A DNA stretch of 64,000 nt from a gamma proteobacterium HdN1 (lineage in GTDB: Bacteria; Pseudomonadota; Gammaproteobacteria; Pseudomonadales; Ketobacteraceae): contig FP929140.1 of assembly GCA_000198515.1 (NCBI GenBank), positions 4,252,527 through 4,316,526 of the forward strand, given 5' to 3'. A program made the position numbers and the translations under genes. Below, one piece after another: positions 32,023 to 40,200 of the stretch. How positions within the stretch are numbered: position 1 is the first letter of the stretch; each line of letters begins with the position of its first letter. The notes under the pieces were generated by a model. That model was not told where the DNA came from and made no database searches. It saw only the letters and a list, made by a program, of their open reading frames with translations.

Positions 32023-32559
32023 CTAGATCGTTTCGTGTAGCAATTGCATGCGGCGGGTTTTTATATCATTTTTTCGAGAAATAAACTCCTCTGTCGAGCA
32101 TATCATGGAATTGCTCAAATTAGAAATCCAATTGAGCGTCGCCCGCGCGGCTTCGATTTCAAATAACATGGCGACGAAAGGTGCAGGCAACGGAGCAAGG
32201 GCCTCTTGCGCCGTTGCATTGGATTCGTCAAACAAGGCCACCACCACCTGATTGCCAGACTCCGATGGCAGGCGCCATTGTAGCTGCGGCGCCTTGTTGC
32301 GCGTTTTCACCCGCCGCAAGTTGAATGGCCGAGGTTCGGCGAGCATGGTTTCCCATGCTCGTATCAGCGCCTTAAACTCACGCTCAATCTCAGCGGCCGT
32401 ATTTTCCTGATCACGAAGCCATTGCTGAACAAAGGCATCTTTGCATCCCGGCACACTGCTTCCCTTATCCCTTAAAAGGCCCTTTAAAAGGTGGGTCTGA
32501 CTTTGCAAAAAGGTCTGACTCCAATTTGAGGTCTGACTTTGAAAATGACATTCCGCCAT
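32023..32559 (-). CDS. Hypothetical ICE protein, 178 residues
   Basis: The ATG at 32559 overlaps the stop of the PFL_4669-type gene (TAATG), so it is coupled to it. A helical, charged protein (AAEIEREFKALIRAWETML, LNWISNLSNSMICSTEEF) without membrane segments. The first 25 codons contain GTCTGACTTT-type repeats on the plus strand (32497-32540), so the original N-terminus may have been replaced. I do not recognise the family. Confidence 0.58.
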   Translation of the reverse strand: MAECHFQSQTSNWSQTFLQSQTHLLKGLLRDKGSSVPGCKDAFVQQWLRDQENTAAEIEREFKALIRAWETMLAEPRPFNLRRVKTRNKAPQLQWRLPSESGNQVVVALFDESNATAQEALAPLPAPFVAMLFEIEAARATLNWISNLSNSMICSTEEFISRKNDIKTRRMQLLHETI

Positions 32560-33392
32560 TATGCGTGCGCCGCCTCAATGGCGCGCAGTGATTGCGCCAC
32601 GATCGAATCGTCTGAGTTGTCTGTTGCTGCGCGGGATTCCCCAAACAAAAGGGACGTGCCGTTACCGTTGCTTGTGCGTGGGCCAAGCAGGGGCCTGCGA
32701 ACACCAGCTAAAATATCAGCGGGCAATTCACCCAATTTCTCAACGGCCACTTTCGCGCGGTCATTATTGAGTGCGAAGTCGGCGCGCGTTGCGCCACTGG
32801 CTCTAAATAGCGCCAACTTAAATAGATGGCGCATTGGAGTGGCTGAGTTTGCGAGTACGCGCTGCCAGTCCTGCCCAGAGATCAGACCGAAATGCCGAGC
32901 CAACAGCGCCTTTTGAATTGCCGAATCAACGGCACCCAGCAACTGAATAGCAACGGCGGCATGTACCGCACGAAACGCGATAGGCACATCTATGGGGCGC
33001 GTGGATTGGTGCGCATCAATTCGGATGCCGCTGGTTTGCAAGCTTTCAACCAGCTCGTTTAGCAGCTCCGTTAAATCGCCGATTTGTTCGCGCGCTGCTT
33101 TAATTTGCTCCTCGATTAAAATCAGTTTTGCATCTGCGTAGGGATCGTCGGCTTGGGCGAACGTCCAAAGCGCCGATAAGTTATTAGCAAAGCTTGCAAA
33201 GCACTGGTCACGGAACGGACGATTAGGGTCTGGCGCTCTGCCGAAAAATAGCTGATGCGCAATGTTGGTGTGCAGCCGAATGGTGGCCTTGGGCACGATT
33301 GGGCCGGGCCGAGCTTTTTCATCGTTGGCGGTGCCAGCGCGCTTACGGATCGCCTCTGTGAGTTTCGAATCATGCTGTGCTTCGTATGACAT
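32559..33392 (-). CDS. ICE protein TIGR03761 / PFL_4669 (DUF1845, AcaB-like)
   Basis: A 277-residue protein with the family pattern: IRLHTNIAHQLFFGRAPDPN, FANNLSALWTFAQADDPYAD, RPIDVPIAFRAVHAAVAIQL, ALLARHFGLISGQDWQRVLA, KVAVEKLGELPADILAGVRR. The ATG at 33392 is preceded by AGGAAGCC; the frame runs back to 33476. AcaB-type relatives are regulators of ICE/plasmid transfer genes, but this assignment is from fold-level memory. It lies between the 26-bp repeat array and the coupled gene at 32023. Confidence 0.8.
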   Translation of the reverse strand: MSYEAQHDSKLTEAIRKRAGTANDEKARPGPIVPKATIRLHTNIAHQLFFGRAPDPNRPFRDQCFASFANNLSALWTFAQADDPYADAKLILIEEQIKAAREQIGDLTELLNELVESLQTSGIRIDAHQSTRPIDVPIAFRAVHAAVAIQLLGAVDSAIQKALLARHFGLISGQDWQRVLANSATPMRHLFKLALFRASGATRADFALNNDRAKVAVEKLGELPADILAGVRRPLLGPRTSNGNGTSLLFGESRAATDNSDDSIVAQSLRAIEAAHA

Positions 33393-33498
33393 GCGTGGCT
33401 TCCTATTAGGTAGGTTTGTATAACGGGCGAAGTGATTGTGTCCGTAGGCCGTGATGCAAGGCAATCTAATTGCCAAAAAATTGAGTGGATGCTTTTAT

Positions 33499-33628
33499 GC
33501 TGTTGCCCGTAGCAACACTTCCGAGCTGTTGCCCGTAGCAACACTTCCGAGCTGTTGCCCGTAGCAACACTTCCGAGCTGTTGCCCGTAGCAACACTTCC
33601 GAGCTGTTGCCCGTAGCAACACTTCCAC
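33499..33628. repeat. Five tandem 26-bp repeats with internal hairpins
   Basis: The unit GCTGTTGCCCGTAGCAACAC plus TTCCGA is repeated five times without spacers at 33499, 33525, 33551, 33577 and 33603, the last unit ending AC. Each holds the palindrome TGTTGC-CCGTA-GCAACA. The array lies between the replication-protein gene and the PFL_4669 gene on the minus strand. It could be a partition or replication-control site or a strong terminator cluster. Confidence 0.85.
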
Positions 33629-33633
33629 TGCTG

Positions 33634-34986
33634 TCAGTACAAACGAACTTTTTGTCGCAATTCAGCAAGGTTTTTCAGGGCAACTTCGCGGGTGTGTGGG
33701 TCGCGTTTTTCTGGTGTGGTGGGCTTAAACTCAACAGGAATAGCGGCGGGCTGCCTGATTTCTCGCAGGCCCCACGAGCTGGGCTGTAGGTCGCCAGAAC
33801 GGTGTTTTTCGGCCAGTTTGGATAGGTATGCAACGCAGTTTGATAACGGTTTTGCCTCGCCTCGTTGGGCGGCGGTTAGGCGATCCGATAGGTAATTTAG
33901 CAGGAACTGAGCGCTCTCAAGGTTCATTTGAGGGGAGGTTAATATCGCTAAGGCGTGCTGCTTTTCCCGTTCTCTGAGCGCTTTCGGCCAGTTCAGTTGG
34001 TCGGCCCAATGGGGCGGCTGGAGTGGTTGGGGTGGTTGAAATTTTGGTGAGGGCGAGGACAATTTGTCCGTGCTGGAAAAATTGTCCTCGCGCGTATTGG
34101 TTTTATCCAGATCTGTATTCGTAGTAGTAGTATTTTTATATATATATTTATTATTTTTACTACTACTACAGGACAAATTGTCCCCGTAGGGAAATTTGTC
34201 CTGTGATGATAGGGAAATTTTCCCTGTGGATAAGTGGGTGATAGGGAAATTTGTCCGTGAGTTATCCACAGGGAAAATTTCCCTACGTTCAAAATTTGAG
34301 CGTTTTTGGTCTGATTGACTCCCAGGAAACGCAGCAAAAAAACTCCCTGAGCTGGTTTTTCGGGGAGTCTTTGCGAGTGCGTCGAGCCGTTTGGCTGCCT
34401 GTTCAATTTGAGTTGCGGGCTGGCTGGAGTCGTGGCCATAGGCGATGTCGGCTTCCAGCATGTCGAGCACCGACTGTCCCAGATCCTGCAATCGCTTGTG
34501 CTTGCTGCGCGCGCATTCGTTGATGAACTGAAGGTAGCCGGGGTCGAGTAGCTGAGTGTCAGCCAGTGACAGCGGTTCGTCATGCAGTGCCCACACGGTG
34601 CCCCGACCATGCACCATGGCACAGCGGGTGATCCAGCGGGTGGCACGCAATGCATGCAGATAACGACGAATGGTTTTTGTGTCTACGCTGCACTGTTCGG
34701 CGAGCTCACTCTGTTTGAGCAAAGAGGCAGGGCGTGCTGGATCGTGGATGCCTACCCGCATGACCTGCCACACGCAGCGCTCCTCTAGCCTCAGCGACTG
34801 GTCTAAAACCAGCAACCGAGGAATCGAGTCGTGTACGTTCCCGAGGTAAACCAAGCCAAACTGATCGTCACTGTGGCTGTTTTTTGATGATCCAGTCGGT
34901 AATGACTGGATCATTGAGTCAATGAACTGCTTAAGTGCGTGTCCGCGACTTGCTGGATTTGAGGCTTTTAGGTTTTTATTTTTCAT
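33634..34986 (-). CDS. STY4528-type ICE replication protein with embedded origin-like region
   Basis: A 450-residue protein. The N-terminal half carries a winged-helix-like segment (QSELAEQCSVDTKTIRRYLH, ATRWITRCAMVHGRGTVW) typical of replication initiators. The middle, about residues 230-330, is low-complexity Ser/Thr/Asn/Lys sequence (SSSKNNKYIYKNTTTTNTDL) that corresponds exactly to the iteron and AT-rich DNA. The C-terminal third resembles other members (NWPKALREREKQHALAILTS, CVAYLSKLAEKHRSGDLQPS). It starts at ATG 34986 near the end of the DUF2857 gene. Confidence 0.78.
   Translation of the reverse strand: MKNKNLKASNPASRGHALKQFIDSMIQSLPTGSSKNSHSDDQFGLVYLGNVHDSIPRLLVLDQSLRLEERCVWQVMRVGIHDPARPASLLKQSELAEQCSVDTKTIRRYLHALRATRWITRCAMVHGRGTVWALHDEPLSLADTQLLDPGYLQFINECARSKHKRLQDLGQSVLDMLEADIAYGHDSSQPATQIEQAAKRLDALAKTPRKTSSGSFFAAFPGSQSDQKRSNFERREIFPVDNSRTNFPITHLSTGKISLSSQDKFPYGDNLSCSSSKNNKYIYKNTTTTNTDLDKTNTREDNFSSTDKLSSPSPKFQPPQPLQPPHWADQLNWPKALREREKQHALAILTSPQMNLESAQFLLNYLSDRLTAAQRGEAKPLSNCVAYLSKLAEKHRSGDLQPSSWGLREIRQPAAIPVEFKPTTPEKRDPHTREVALKNLAELRQKVRLY
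34057..34283. other. Candidate ICE origin of replication inside the STY4528-type gene
   Basis: There are six 13-bp near-palindromes of type GGRMAAWTTKYCC: 34057 GGACAATTTGTCC, 34171 GGACAAATTGTCC, 34189 and 34244 GGGAAATTTGTCC, 34212 GGGAAATTTTCCC, and 34271 GGGAAAATTTCCC. Two perfect DnaA boxes are at 34225-34233 and 34262-34270. An AT-rich segment at 34121-34169 is bounded by GTAGTAGTAGTA and TACTACTACTAC. All three parts are expected in an iteron origin. Confidence 0.72.
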
Positions 34987-35013
34987 TCGCCGCCGCTCGT
35001 TTCGTTATCCACG

Positions 35014-35640
35014 CTACTCGGTTACGTCGATGTCGATGAGGTAGTCATATTTTCGATAAGCTGCGTGCAAGCGGCGGATCGTGATTCCTGTAAGTTTTGC
35101 AACGTCAATCCAGCGCTCGATCAAGGGTGTTTTCCGTGTCGCCTGCCATGCCGCGTCTGCGGCTGCCCATTCTTCATCGGTGAGCGTGCGGGGGCGGCTG
35201 CCGGGTTGAGCCATGCCGGTTACAGTGGCGCGTAGGGTGACCTCGGCATAGGCAAGTCCGGTGAGCTTTGCTGTAAAATCGAAGTTCGCGCCATATCGAA
35301 GAAGTTCGTCGGCTTTTTTCACGTTTTCGGCGTGGTTTAGGTTGTGATTCAGCAATCGCTCAATCACGAGACTGTCGGCAACAAAACCGGCAATCGGCGC
35401 ACGAAAGCTCCCTACGCGCTCAATGATATGGAAGGGTGCGGAGGCGAGCTTGTCTGCTAGCGGGGGAGAGATTCCCAGCGCATTGAGCAGTGCGAGATCG
35501 TGATCTTCGTAGGCTTTGATGATGGCGTGCAGGTAGGTACGGTTCAGCTGTGAAATCACCGCACAGGCTTTAACGCCACTCGGTTTTTGCTCTGGGCTTT
35601 TTTTGGGTTCTTCCCTTTCTGTATCGTCTATTTCACTCAT
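35014..35640 (-). CDS. DUF2857 (STY4526-type) ICE protein
   Basis: A 208-residue protein if it starts at ATG 35640, which has AAGGAG 9 nt upstream; ATG 35703 with GGAG is an alternative that adds a Gln/Asn/Thr-rich leader. The core (NRTYLHAIIKAYEDHDLALLN, AEVTLRATVTGMAQPGSRPR, LIERWIDVAKLTGITIRRLH) matches DUF2857. It lies between ParB and the replication gene, the conserved place in this ICE class. Its role is unknown. Confidence 0.75.
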   Translation of the reverse strand: MSEIDDTEREEPKKSPEQKPSGVKACAVISQLNRTYLHAIIKAYEDHDLALLNALGISPPLADKLASAPFHIIERVGSFRAPIAGFVADSLVIERLLNHNLNHAENVKKADELLRYGANFDFTAKLTGLAYAEVTLRATVTGMAQPGSRPRTLTDEEWAAADAAWQATRKTPLIERWIDVAKLTGITIRRLHAAYRKYDYLIDIDVTE

Positions 35641-35756
35641 TTGGTTTGCTCCTTGCGTGGTTTGAGTGTTTTGTTGCGTACTGCACTTTTTGTTGTTGTT
35701 CATTTTTTGCTCCGTGCTTGGGCTTGTTTGTACTTGTATGATGAATGCGAAAGTGA

Positions 35757-37526
35757 TTACGAGTTGCACAGCCATTCGTGGTAACAGCGGACGGCATGCT
35801 CCAGTTCACGAAGTGGCGCATCTATCCACTGACAGGCGGGGTCGCTAAAGATCAGTGCGCTCCTGAGTTCCATCTCGAACACAACGGAGACGGATTCAAA
35901 GCTTGTGCTAATCACCTCGGTCATTGTGTTGGCCGGTTGCAGTTGGTCAGGATCTGCTGGATCATCGGCGTAAGGTGCCTCGATCGCCTTCCAGATGCGC
36001 CACCACACATAGTCAAACAGCTGCTCCCCAGTGATCGGATACGTGGGTGTGAACAGGGAGATTCGGAATCTAGTCCTGTCCGTTTCGGTATTTGTGATCA
36101 GGCTCAGAGGGTTGTTTGCGCTGTCTTTTTCTGGGTTGTTGTAACGGGCTGATGGAAACGCGGCGAAGAGGATGCTGCATGTCCACGAGGCGATGGCTTT
36201 TAGCGCTTGGAAATCGGGTTGCGAGTCGTATTCGCTGGGTTGCGCTTGGAAAAAATCAAAGTGGTCAAGGATGACGTGCTGTTGCTCTGGGCGGTTATCG
36301 TCAAAAAATTTGGCCAACGTCAGGTTGCATAACGCGCGACTGGCAGGAACGCGAAACGAATGCTGCTCCAGATTTTGCCCTCGGTCTGGGGCTTGCTCTT
36401 GCTGCGGTGCCGGTTCCGCATCGTTTTTTTGCTGCACTTTCTGGACGGTATTTTTTGCTGTGGCAGGTGCTTGCAGTGGTTCGGATTGGCGCAAGCCCTC
36501 CCGCATCTCGGATGAGATTGTGGCAGCCGCCCTCGGGCTGGGTTGTGCAGGCTCTGTAGGATGGGCAGGTTCTGTAGGGTGAATAGGCAATGGCGGTGGG
36601 CGACGAGCCTGTGCGGAAATTGCCGTAGGTGTAAGTGCTGCTAGATCTTCTGGGTGTGGCTGGCCCAACAGGACATCGGCCTCTGCGGTTAGGTGCAGTG
36701 GGTTAATTTTGAGGAGTGCGGCCATTTCACTTTCTAAATTGCTTTGCAGCGCCAGCATATCGAATGCTTCGGGGTGGTCACACTCGGCCAGCACCCCTTG
36801 CCAGAGAGCGGTGAAGGATGCGTCGTCGTCACTGTATTGGCCCCACAGGCTGCGGTAGGAGCGCTCTTGTTGGCGGATCTGCTCAACATTTCGCTTTGAT
36901 AACCCACCCTCCAGTAATTGTGGGATGAACTGGTACAGCTCTACGCCGTAGCGGTAGCGCACAAGCCGGGATGGATCAACCGAAAACCCGTCGGCGTTAA
37001 TCTTTTCGCACGCTTCGCGCATGCTGAGTTCGCGGCCTTCAATATCCTCATGCAACTGGTACAGCTCCATATAGAATTGAGCTGTCTCAATGAAGGACAT
37101 TTGGCTGCGCTTGAGGTTTTCGATGCCGTGACCAACAAAAATATCCAGCTCATCACGGTATGGCTCGAATATGCACTCGATCTCGTAAAACCTCCGATCG
37201 CCCGTTTCTTGCCACAGCTCTTGTAGCGCTTGTAGTCGGGTGCCTGCCCCTTTTTTCAGTGTGTAGTGCTGCTCTCCGGGCCTCTGCGTAACGCATAGAG
37301 GCTGGTCAATGCCTCGATGGCGAATGCTCTCGCGGATCTCCTCGTAATCGGCGTTGCCGAATTTTCGGGGGTTGCGGTCGTAGCGGTGGATCTGGTCAAG
37401 GTGCAACAGCAGCATGGACGATCGCATCGACTGCTGATTAATCATGTCAGACAGAAAGGTCGCGCTGGGTGGCTCCCCCATGCGTTTGCGTATTCCATCG
37501 CGAAAGTTGGTAACCTTCTTGCTCAT
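35757..37526 (-). CDS. parB: ParB-family partition protein, long ICE type
   Basis: A 589-residue protein. The ParB/Srx-like domain is at residues 40-150: LDQIHRYDRNPRKFGNADYE, ESIRHRGIDQPLCVTQRPGE, and LKKGAGTRLQALQEL, where canonical ParB has GERR. A helix-turn-helix-like region follows (SMREACEKINADGFSVDPSR, then GGLSKRNVEQI). A Pro/Gln/Ala-rich linker near residues 300-390 leads to a C-terminal domain of unknown type. The start overlaps the ParA stop by 4 nt (ATGA). Confidence 0.82.
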   Translation of the reverse strand: MSKKVTNFRDGIRKRMGEPPSATFLSDMINQQSMRSSMLLLHLDQIHRYDRNPRKFGNADYEEIRESIRHRGIDQPLCVTQRPGEQHYTLKKGAGTRLQALQELWQETGDRRFYEIECIFEPYRDELDIFVGHGIENLKRSQMSFIETAQFYMELYQLHEDIEGRELSMREACEKINADGFSVDPSRLVRYRYGVELYQFIPQLLEGGLSKRNVEQIRQQERSYRSLWGQYSDDDASFTALWQGVLAECDHPEAFDMLALQSNLESEMAALLKINPLHLTAEADVLLGQPHPEDLAALTPTAISAQARRPPPLPIHPTEPAHPTEPAQPSPRAAATISSEMREGLRQSEPLQAPATAKNTVQKVQQKNDAEPAPQQEQAPDRGQNLEQHSFRVPASRALCNLTLAKFFDDNRPEQQHVILDHFDFFQAQPSEYDSQPDFQALKAIASWTCSILFAAFPSARYNNPEKDSANNPLSLITNTETDRTRFRISLFTPTYPITGEQLFDYVWWRIWKAIEAPYADDPADPDQLQPANTMTEVISTSFESVSVVFEMELRSALIFSDPACQWIDAPLRELEHAVRCYHEWLCNS

Positions 37527-38296
37527 GCGTGGCTCCCCATTGCGATCATCCGAGTGATCAACTCATCCACCAAACGGCGATATTGCAGCGCTTGCTGTGA
37601 ATTGGGGGCATGGTCTGTAACGGCCTTACTGCTGGCGTGAGACTCTGGGATTTTCACGCTCAGCGTAATTTGGGTGTCGAGCAGCAGCTTGCTGTAAATA
37701 TGATGTAGCTCTGCCTCAATCTCTTTTTCGATGCGCGTTTTTTGCCCGTGCACCTTGTTGGCTACGATTCCAGCCACTTTGAGCGTGGGATTGTGGCGCT
37801 TTCGGGTGCGCTCGATGGACTGAATCAGGTCGCGCAGGCCGTCGAGCGCGAAAATATCCAGCTCGATCGGGACGAGAATGAAGTCGGCGGAAATAAGGGC
37901 GGCATTTAGGAGGTAGCCGAAATTCGGCGGACAGTCGATTACGATGTAGTCGTAATGGTCGCGTAGAGAGAGGAGTCGAGATTTAAAGTCAAAAACTACC
38001 TCGTACGTGCGTTCCGCCACGGCAGCAAGGTGGATATGGGTACCCAGCAGTGCAAGCGTATCGGTAACAACAAGTGGCGCAACGGTTTCGGAGGGGGAGT
38101 CACTGTACAGCGTAATCGTGTCGGATTCTGGTGCAATCCGATCAATCGTAAAGCATTTGGTGCAGTTGCCTTGAGGGTCATCGTCAATAAGGAGGACTTT
38201 GTTGGTTTCGCTCAAAATATGAGCAATGTTGATTGCGCTGGTGGTTTTTCCAACGCCGCCTTTTTGGTTGGCGATGGCGATGATCTTTGCCGACAT
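37523..38296 (-). CDS. parA: ParA-family ATPase
   Basis: A 257-residue P-loop ATPase with deviant Walker A KGGVGKTT at residues 12-19 (IIAIANQKGGVGKTTSAINI), LLIDDDPQGN near residue 37 and DYIVIDCPPN near residue 116, the Soj/ParA set. In ICEs it keeps the excised circle from being lost. GGAGAG precedes the start. parA is usually the outermost gene at one ICE end, so the element boundary should lie close to 38,300-38,345. Confidence 0.92.
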   Translation of the reverse strand: MSAKIIAIANQKGGVGKTTSAINIAHILSETNKVLLIDDDPQGNCTKCFTIDRIAPESDTITLYSDSPSETVAPLVVTDTLALLGTHIHLAAVAERTYEVVFDFKSRLLSLRDHYDYIVIDCPPNFGYLLNAALISADFILVPIELDIFALDGLRDLIQSIERTRKRHNPTLKVAGIVANKVHGQKTRIEKEIEAELHHIYSKLLLDTQITLSVKIPESHASSKAVTDHAPNSQQALQYRRLVDELITRMIAMGSHA

Positions 38297-38345
38297 GCAA
38301 CTCTCCGTGATAAGAGGGATGTTTCATGTCGCTAGCGCCGTAGTT
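38297..38345. other. Probable ICE/chromosome junction region
   Basis: The parA start and the end of the truncated RHS ORF are only 36 bp apart. The gap contains ATGTTTCATGTCGCTAGCGC and no recognisable promoter or tRNA 3' end. The direct repeat that would define the attachment core lies outside the window and cannot be checked. Confidence 0.4.
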
Positions 38346-40011
38346 TTGCATGACCCGCATCATGATAAGTATAAGAATAGCTCCACGTGCGGCTGACCCC
38401 TTGCGTTGCATACGGCGCACTATGAGTGGTGGTGTCGGTTTCCGTGCGGCTCACGAGCCTGCCAAGGCCGTCGCCTTGAGTGTACGTAAAGCGCGTGGTT
38501 TTGCCCGGTGTGCGGATTTCCTTGAGCGTACCGCTGGGATACCAGTCGGTTTCCGTTGTGCGCTGTTCTTGCTGGCCGAGCGCTTCGGTGCGGCGAATTT
38601 CCTGACCTTTGGTGTTATGATCAAAGTCGGTCACAAATCCGCGGCCATCGGTGATTTTATCTCGGAACCCATTAGCGTCGTAGCTATAGGTTGAGTTGGA
38701 TGCTGCGCAGTTAGCGCTAGCCTGCCCGTCTACCGCAATTAAACGTTTTGAGGTGCTTGCACCCGAGCCTGTTTTTGTATAGCGGTAGATCGTATCTTTT
38801 CCGAGCGCATTGCGCACTCGAACACCGCCATTTGGCTCTGCGTAGCTCACGACTTCGACTTTCTCAACGCCACCGGCATGCTCGGTTGAGATCGCGTTTC
38901 CATCCTCGTTGTAAGCAAAAGTTGCGTACCGTCCCCCTTGCTCATCCGTAATGCCCGTCAGGTAGTGCGTAAATCTGGCATCTTCGTAATGATAGCGCTT
39001 GAAGGGATCGTCTGTGGTGTTCGTGGGTGTATCGTCGGGAAAATAGGCGTGCGTTAGATTCCCGTTTGCATCGTAGTCATAGTGATAGACCCGATTCCCA
39101 GGCGTTACGGTGATGGAGGCAACATGGGTAGAGGATGGATGGTAGGTAAATGCAAGCTTACTGCCATAATCATCAGAAATCGCCGTTACTTTCTCATCAT
39201 CCGAATAAGAAAAATAGTGCTTTTCGCCTGAGAGGAACTGCCTCCATTCCAGCTTGGAAGAATATTTATTATTGCTGTCATACTCATCCATATCAAAGCG
39301 ATAATGTTCAATTACGCCGTCGCCACGAACATAATGGAGAGCCCAGCCCCCTGCATCTTCAATCACAGAAAGTCTGTCAGTGACATTGGCTTTTGCCGGC
39401 ACGGTCATGATCGCACCATTGGCGGAGCCAGCCGCGAGAAACGTAACGACACTACCATCTTGTTCTTTCACAAGAAACATATCGTCCGCATAGGTACCGG
39501 CGCCTTCGCTTTTTACGTATCTCGCCTCGATTCGGCTTGAATTTATTCCTGACCAACCAAACCCAAAGGTTCCATCTATATTTCCAAATGAGCTTTGAAA
39601 ATAGCGGCGGATTTCAAGTGGATGGCTTCCGCTGCCTACATAGTCAGTTTCTTCTTGGTACTTGGAACCGTCAGAGAGATTAATGGGGTTCCCCTGCTTG
39701 GACTCACAGCTATCGTCTCTTGCTTGCGCGCAATATTCCGGACAAAGTATGCGTTCAACATTCGACCTCGTACAGTCCATGCTAGTATGGTCATTGAAAT
39801 CGTTGCCACACTGTTTCACGCACTCAGAATGCGGTTCGGCTGGGTTCGCGGTGATAAGGCTTTTGTCACAGCCGGCAGTCACAATGCCGGAGCACGCAAA
39901 AAGCAACCCCACAGACACGGCGAGGCCGAGAGGATTAATTAGAAACGGTGGACGGTGGACGGTGGACGGTGGACGGTGGACGGTGGACGGTGGCATTTTC
40001 ATAAATTTCAT
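38332..40011 (-). CDS. RHS/YD-repeat protein, C-terminally truncated
   Basis: 559 residues. The N-terminal repeat region (PPSTVHRPPSTVHRPPF) precedes a signal-like segment GLAVSVGLLFACSGIVTAGC, which could be a lipobox. A Cys-rich part (CVKQCGNDF, CPEYCAQARDDSCE) and a DUF6531-like segment (NPINLSDGSKYQEETDYVGS) follow. From about residue 240 onward there are YD repeats (YDYDANGNLTHAYFPDDTPT, YSYDANGFRDKITDGRGFVT). Full RHS proteins are longer than 1,000 residues, with a core closing motif and a toxin tip; these are missing because the ORF ends at 38332, next to parA. The start could be ATG 40011 or 40002 (AAGGATG upstream). Confidence 0.75.
   Translation of the reverse strand: MKFMKMPPSTVHRPPSTVHRPPFLINPLGLAVSVGLLFACSGIVTAGCDKSLITANPAEPHSECVKQCGNDFNDHTSMDCTRSNVERILCPEYCAQARDDSCESKQGNPINLSDGSKYQEETDYVGSGSHPLEIRRYFQSSFGNIDGTFGFGWSGINSSRIEARYVKSEGAGTYADDMFLVKEQDGSVVTFLAAGSANGAIMTVPAKANVTDRLSVIEDAGGWALHYVRGDGVIEHYRFDMDEYDSNNKYSSKLEWRQFLSGEKHYFSYSDDEKVTAISDDYGSKLAFTYHPSSTHVASITVTPGNRVYHYDYDANGNLTHAYFPDDTPTNTTDDPFKRYHYEDARFTHYLTGITDEQGGRYATFAYNEDGNAISTEHAGGVEKVEVVSYAEPNGGVRVRNALGKDTIYRYTKTGSGASTSKRLIAVDGQASANCAASNSTYSYDANGFRDKITDGRGFVTDFDHNTKGQEIRRTEALGQQEQRTTETDWYPSGTLKEIRTPGKTTRFTYTQGDGLGRLVSRTETDTTTHSAPYATQGVSRTWSYSYTYHDAGHAKLRR
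39946..39993. repeat. 7-bp tandem repeat (CGGTGGA x 6.9) at the start of the RHS gene
   Basis: CGGTGGA is repeated head to tail almost seven times just inside the RHS coding region, between the start codon and the signal-like segment. As 7 is not a multiple of 3, gain or loss of one unit shifts the frame. Confidence 0.85.
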
Positions 40012-40200
40012 CCTTGGGGTATTTTTTATTTTTACTTCCTGACAATTGCTTTTCCAGCGTACACTGCGCCTGAATGCTCATCTGTTACAAAATGTAATTC
40101 CGTGAACCGCATATCATTAGGCGCGCAACGCTCCCGCCGCCCCCAACCACACCCCATCCATGCTACCATGCCGGATTCCCCCCCACGAGGCCGCCCGTCC

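Noticed and set aside
33499-33628. CRISPR array
   Set aside because: Units are contiguous with no variable spacers and no cas genes are present.
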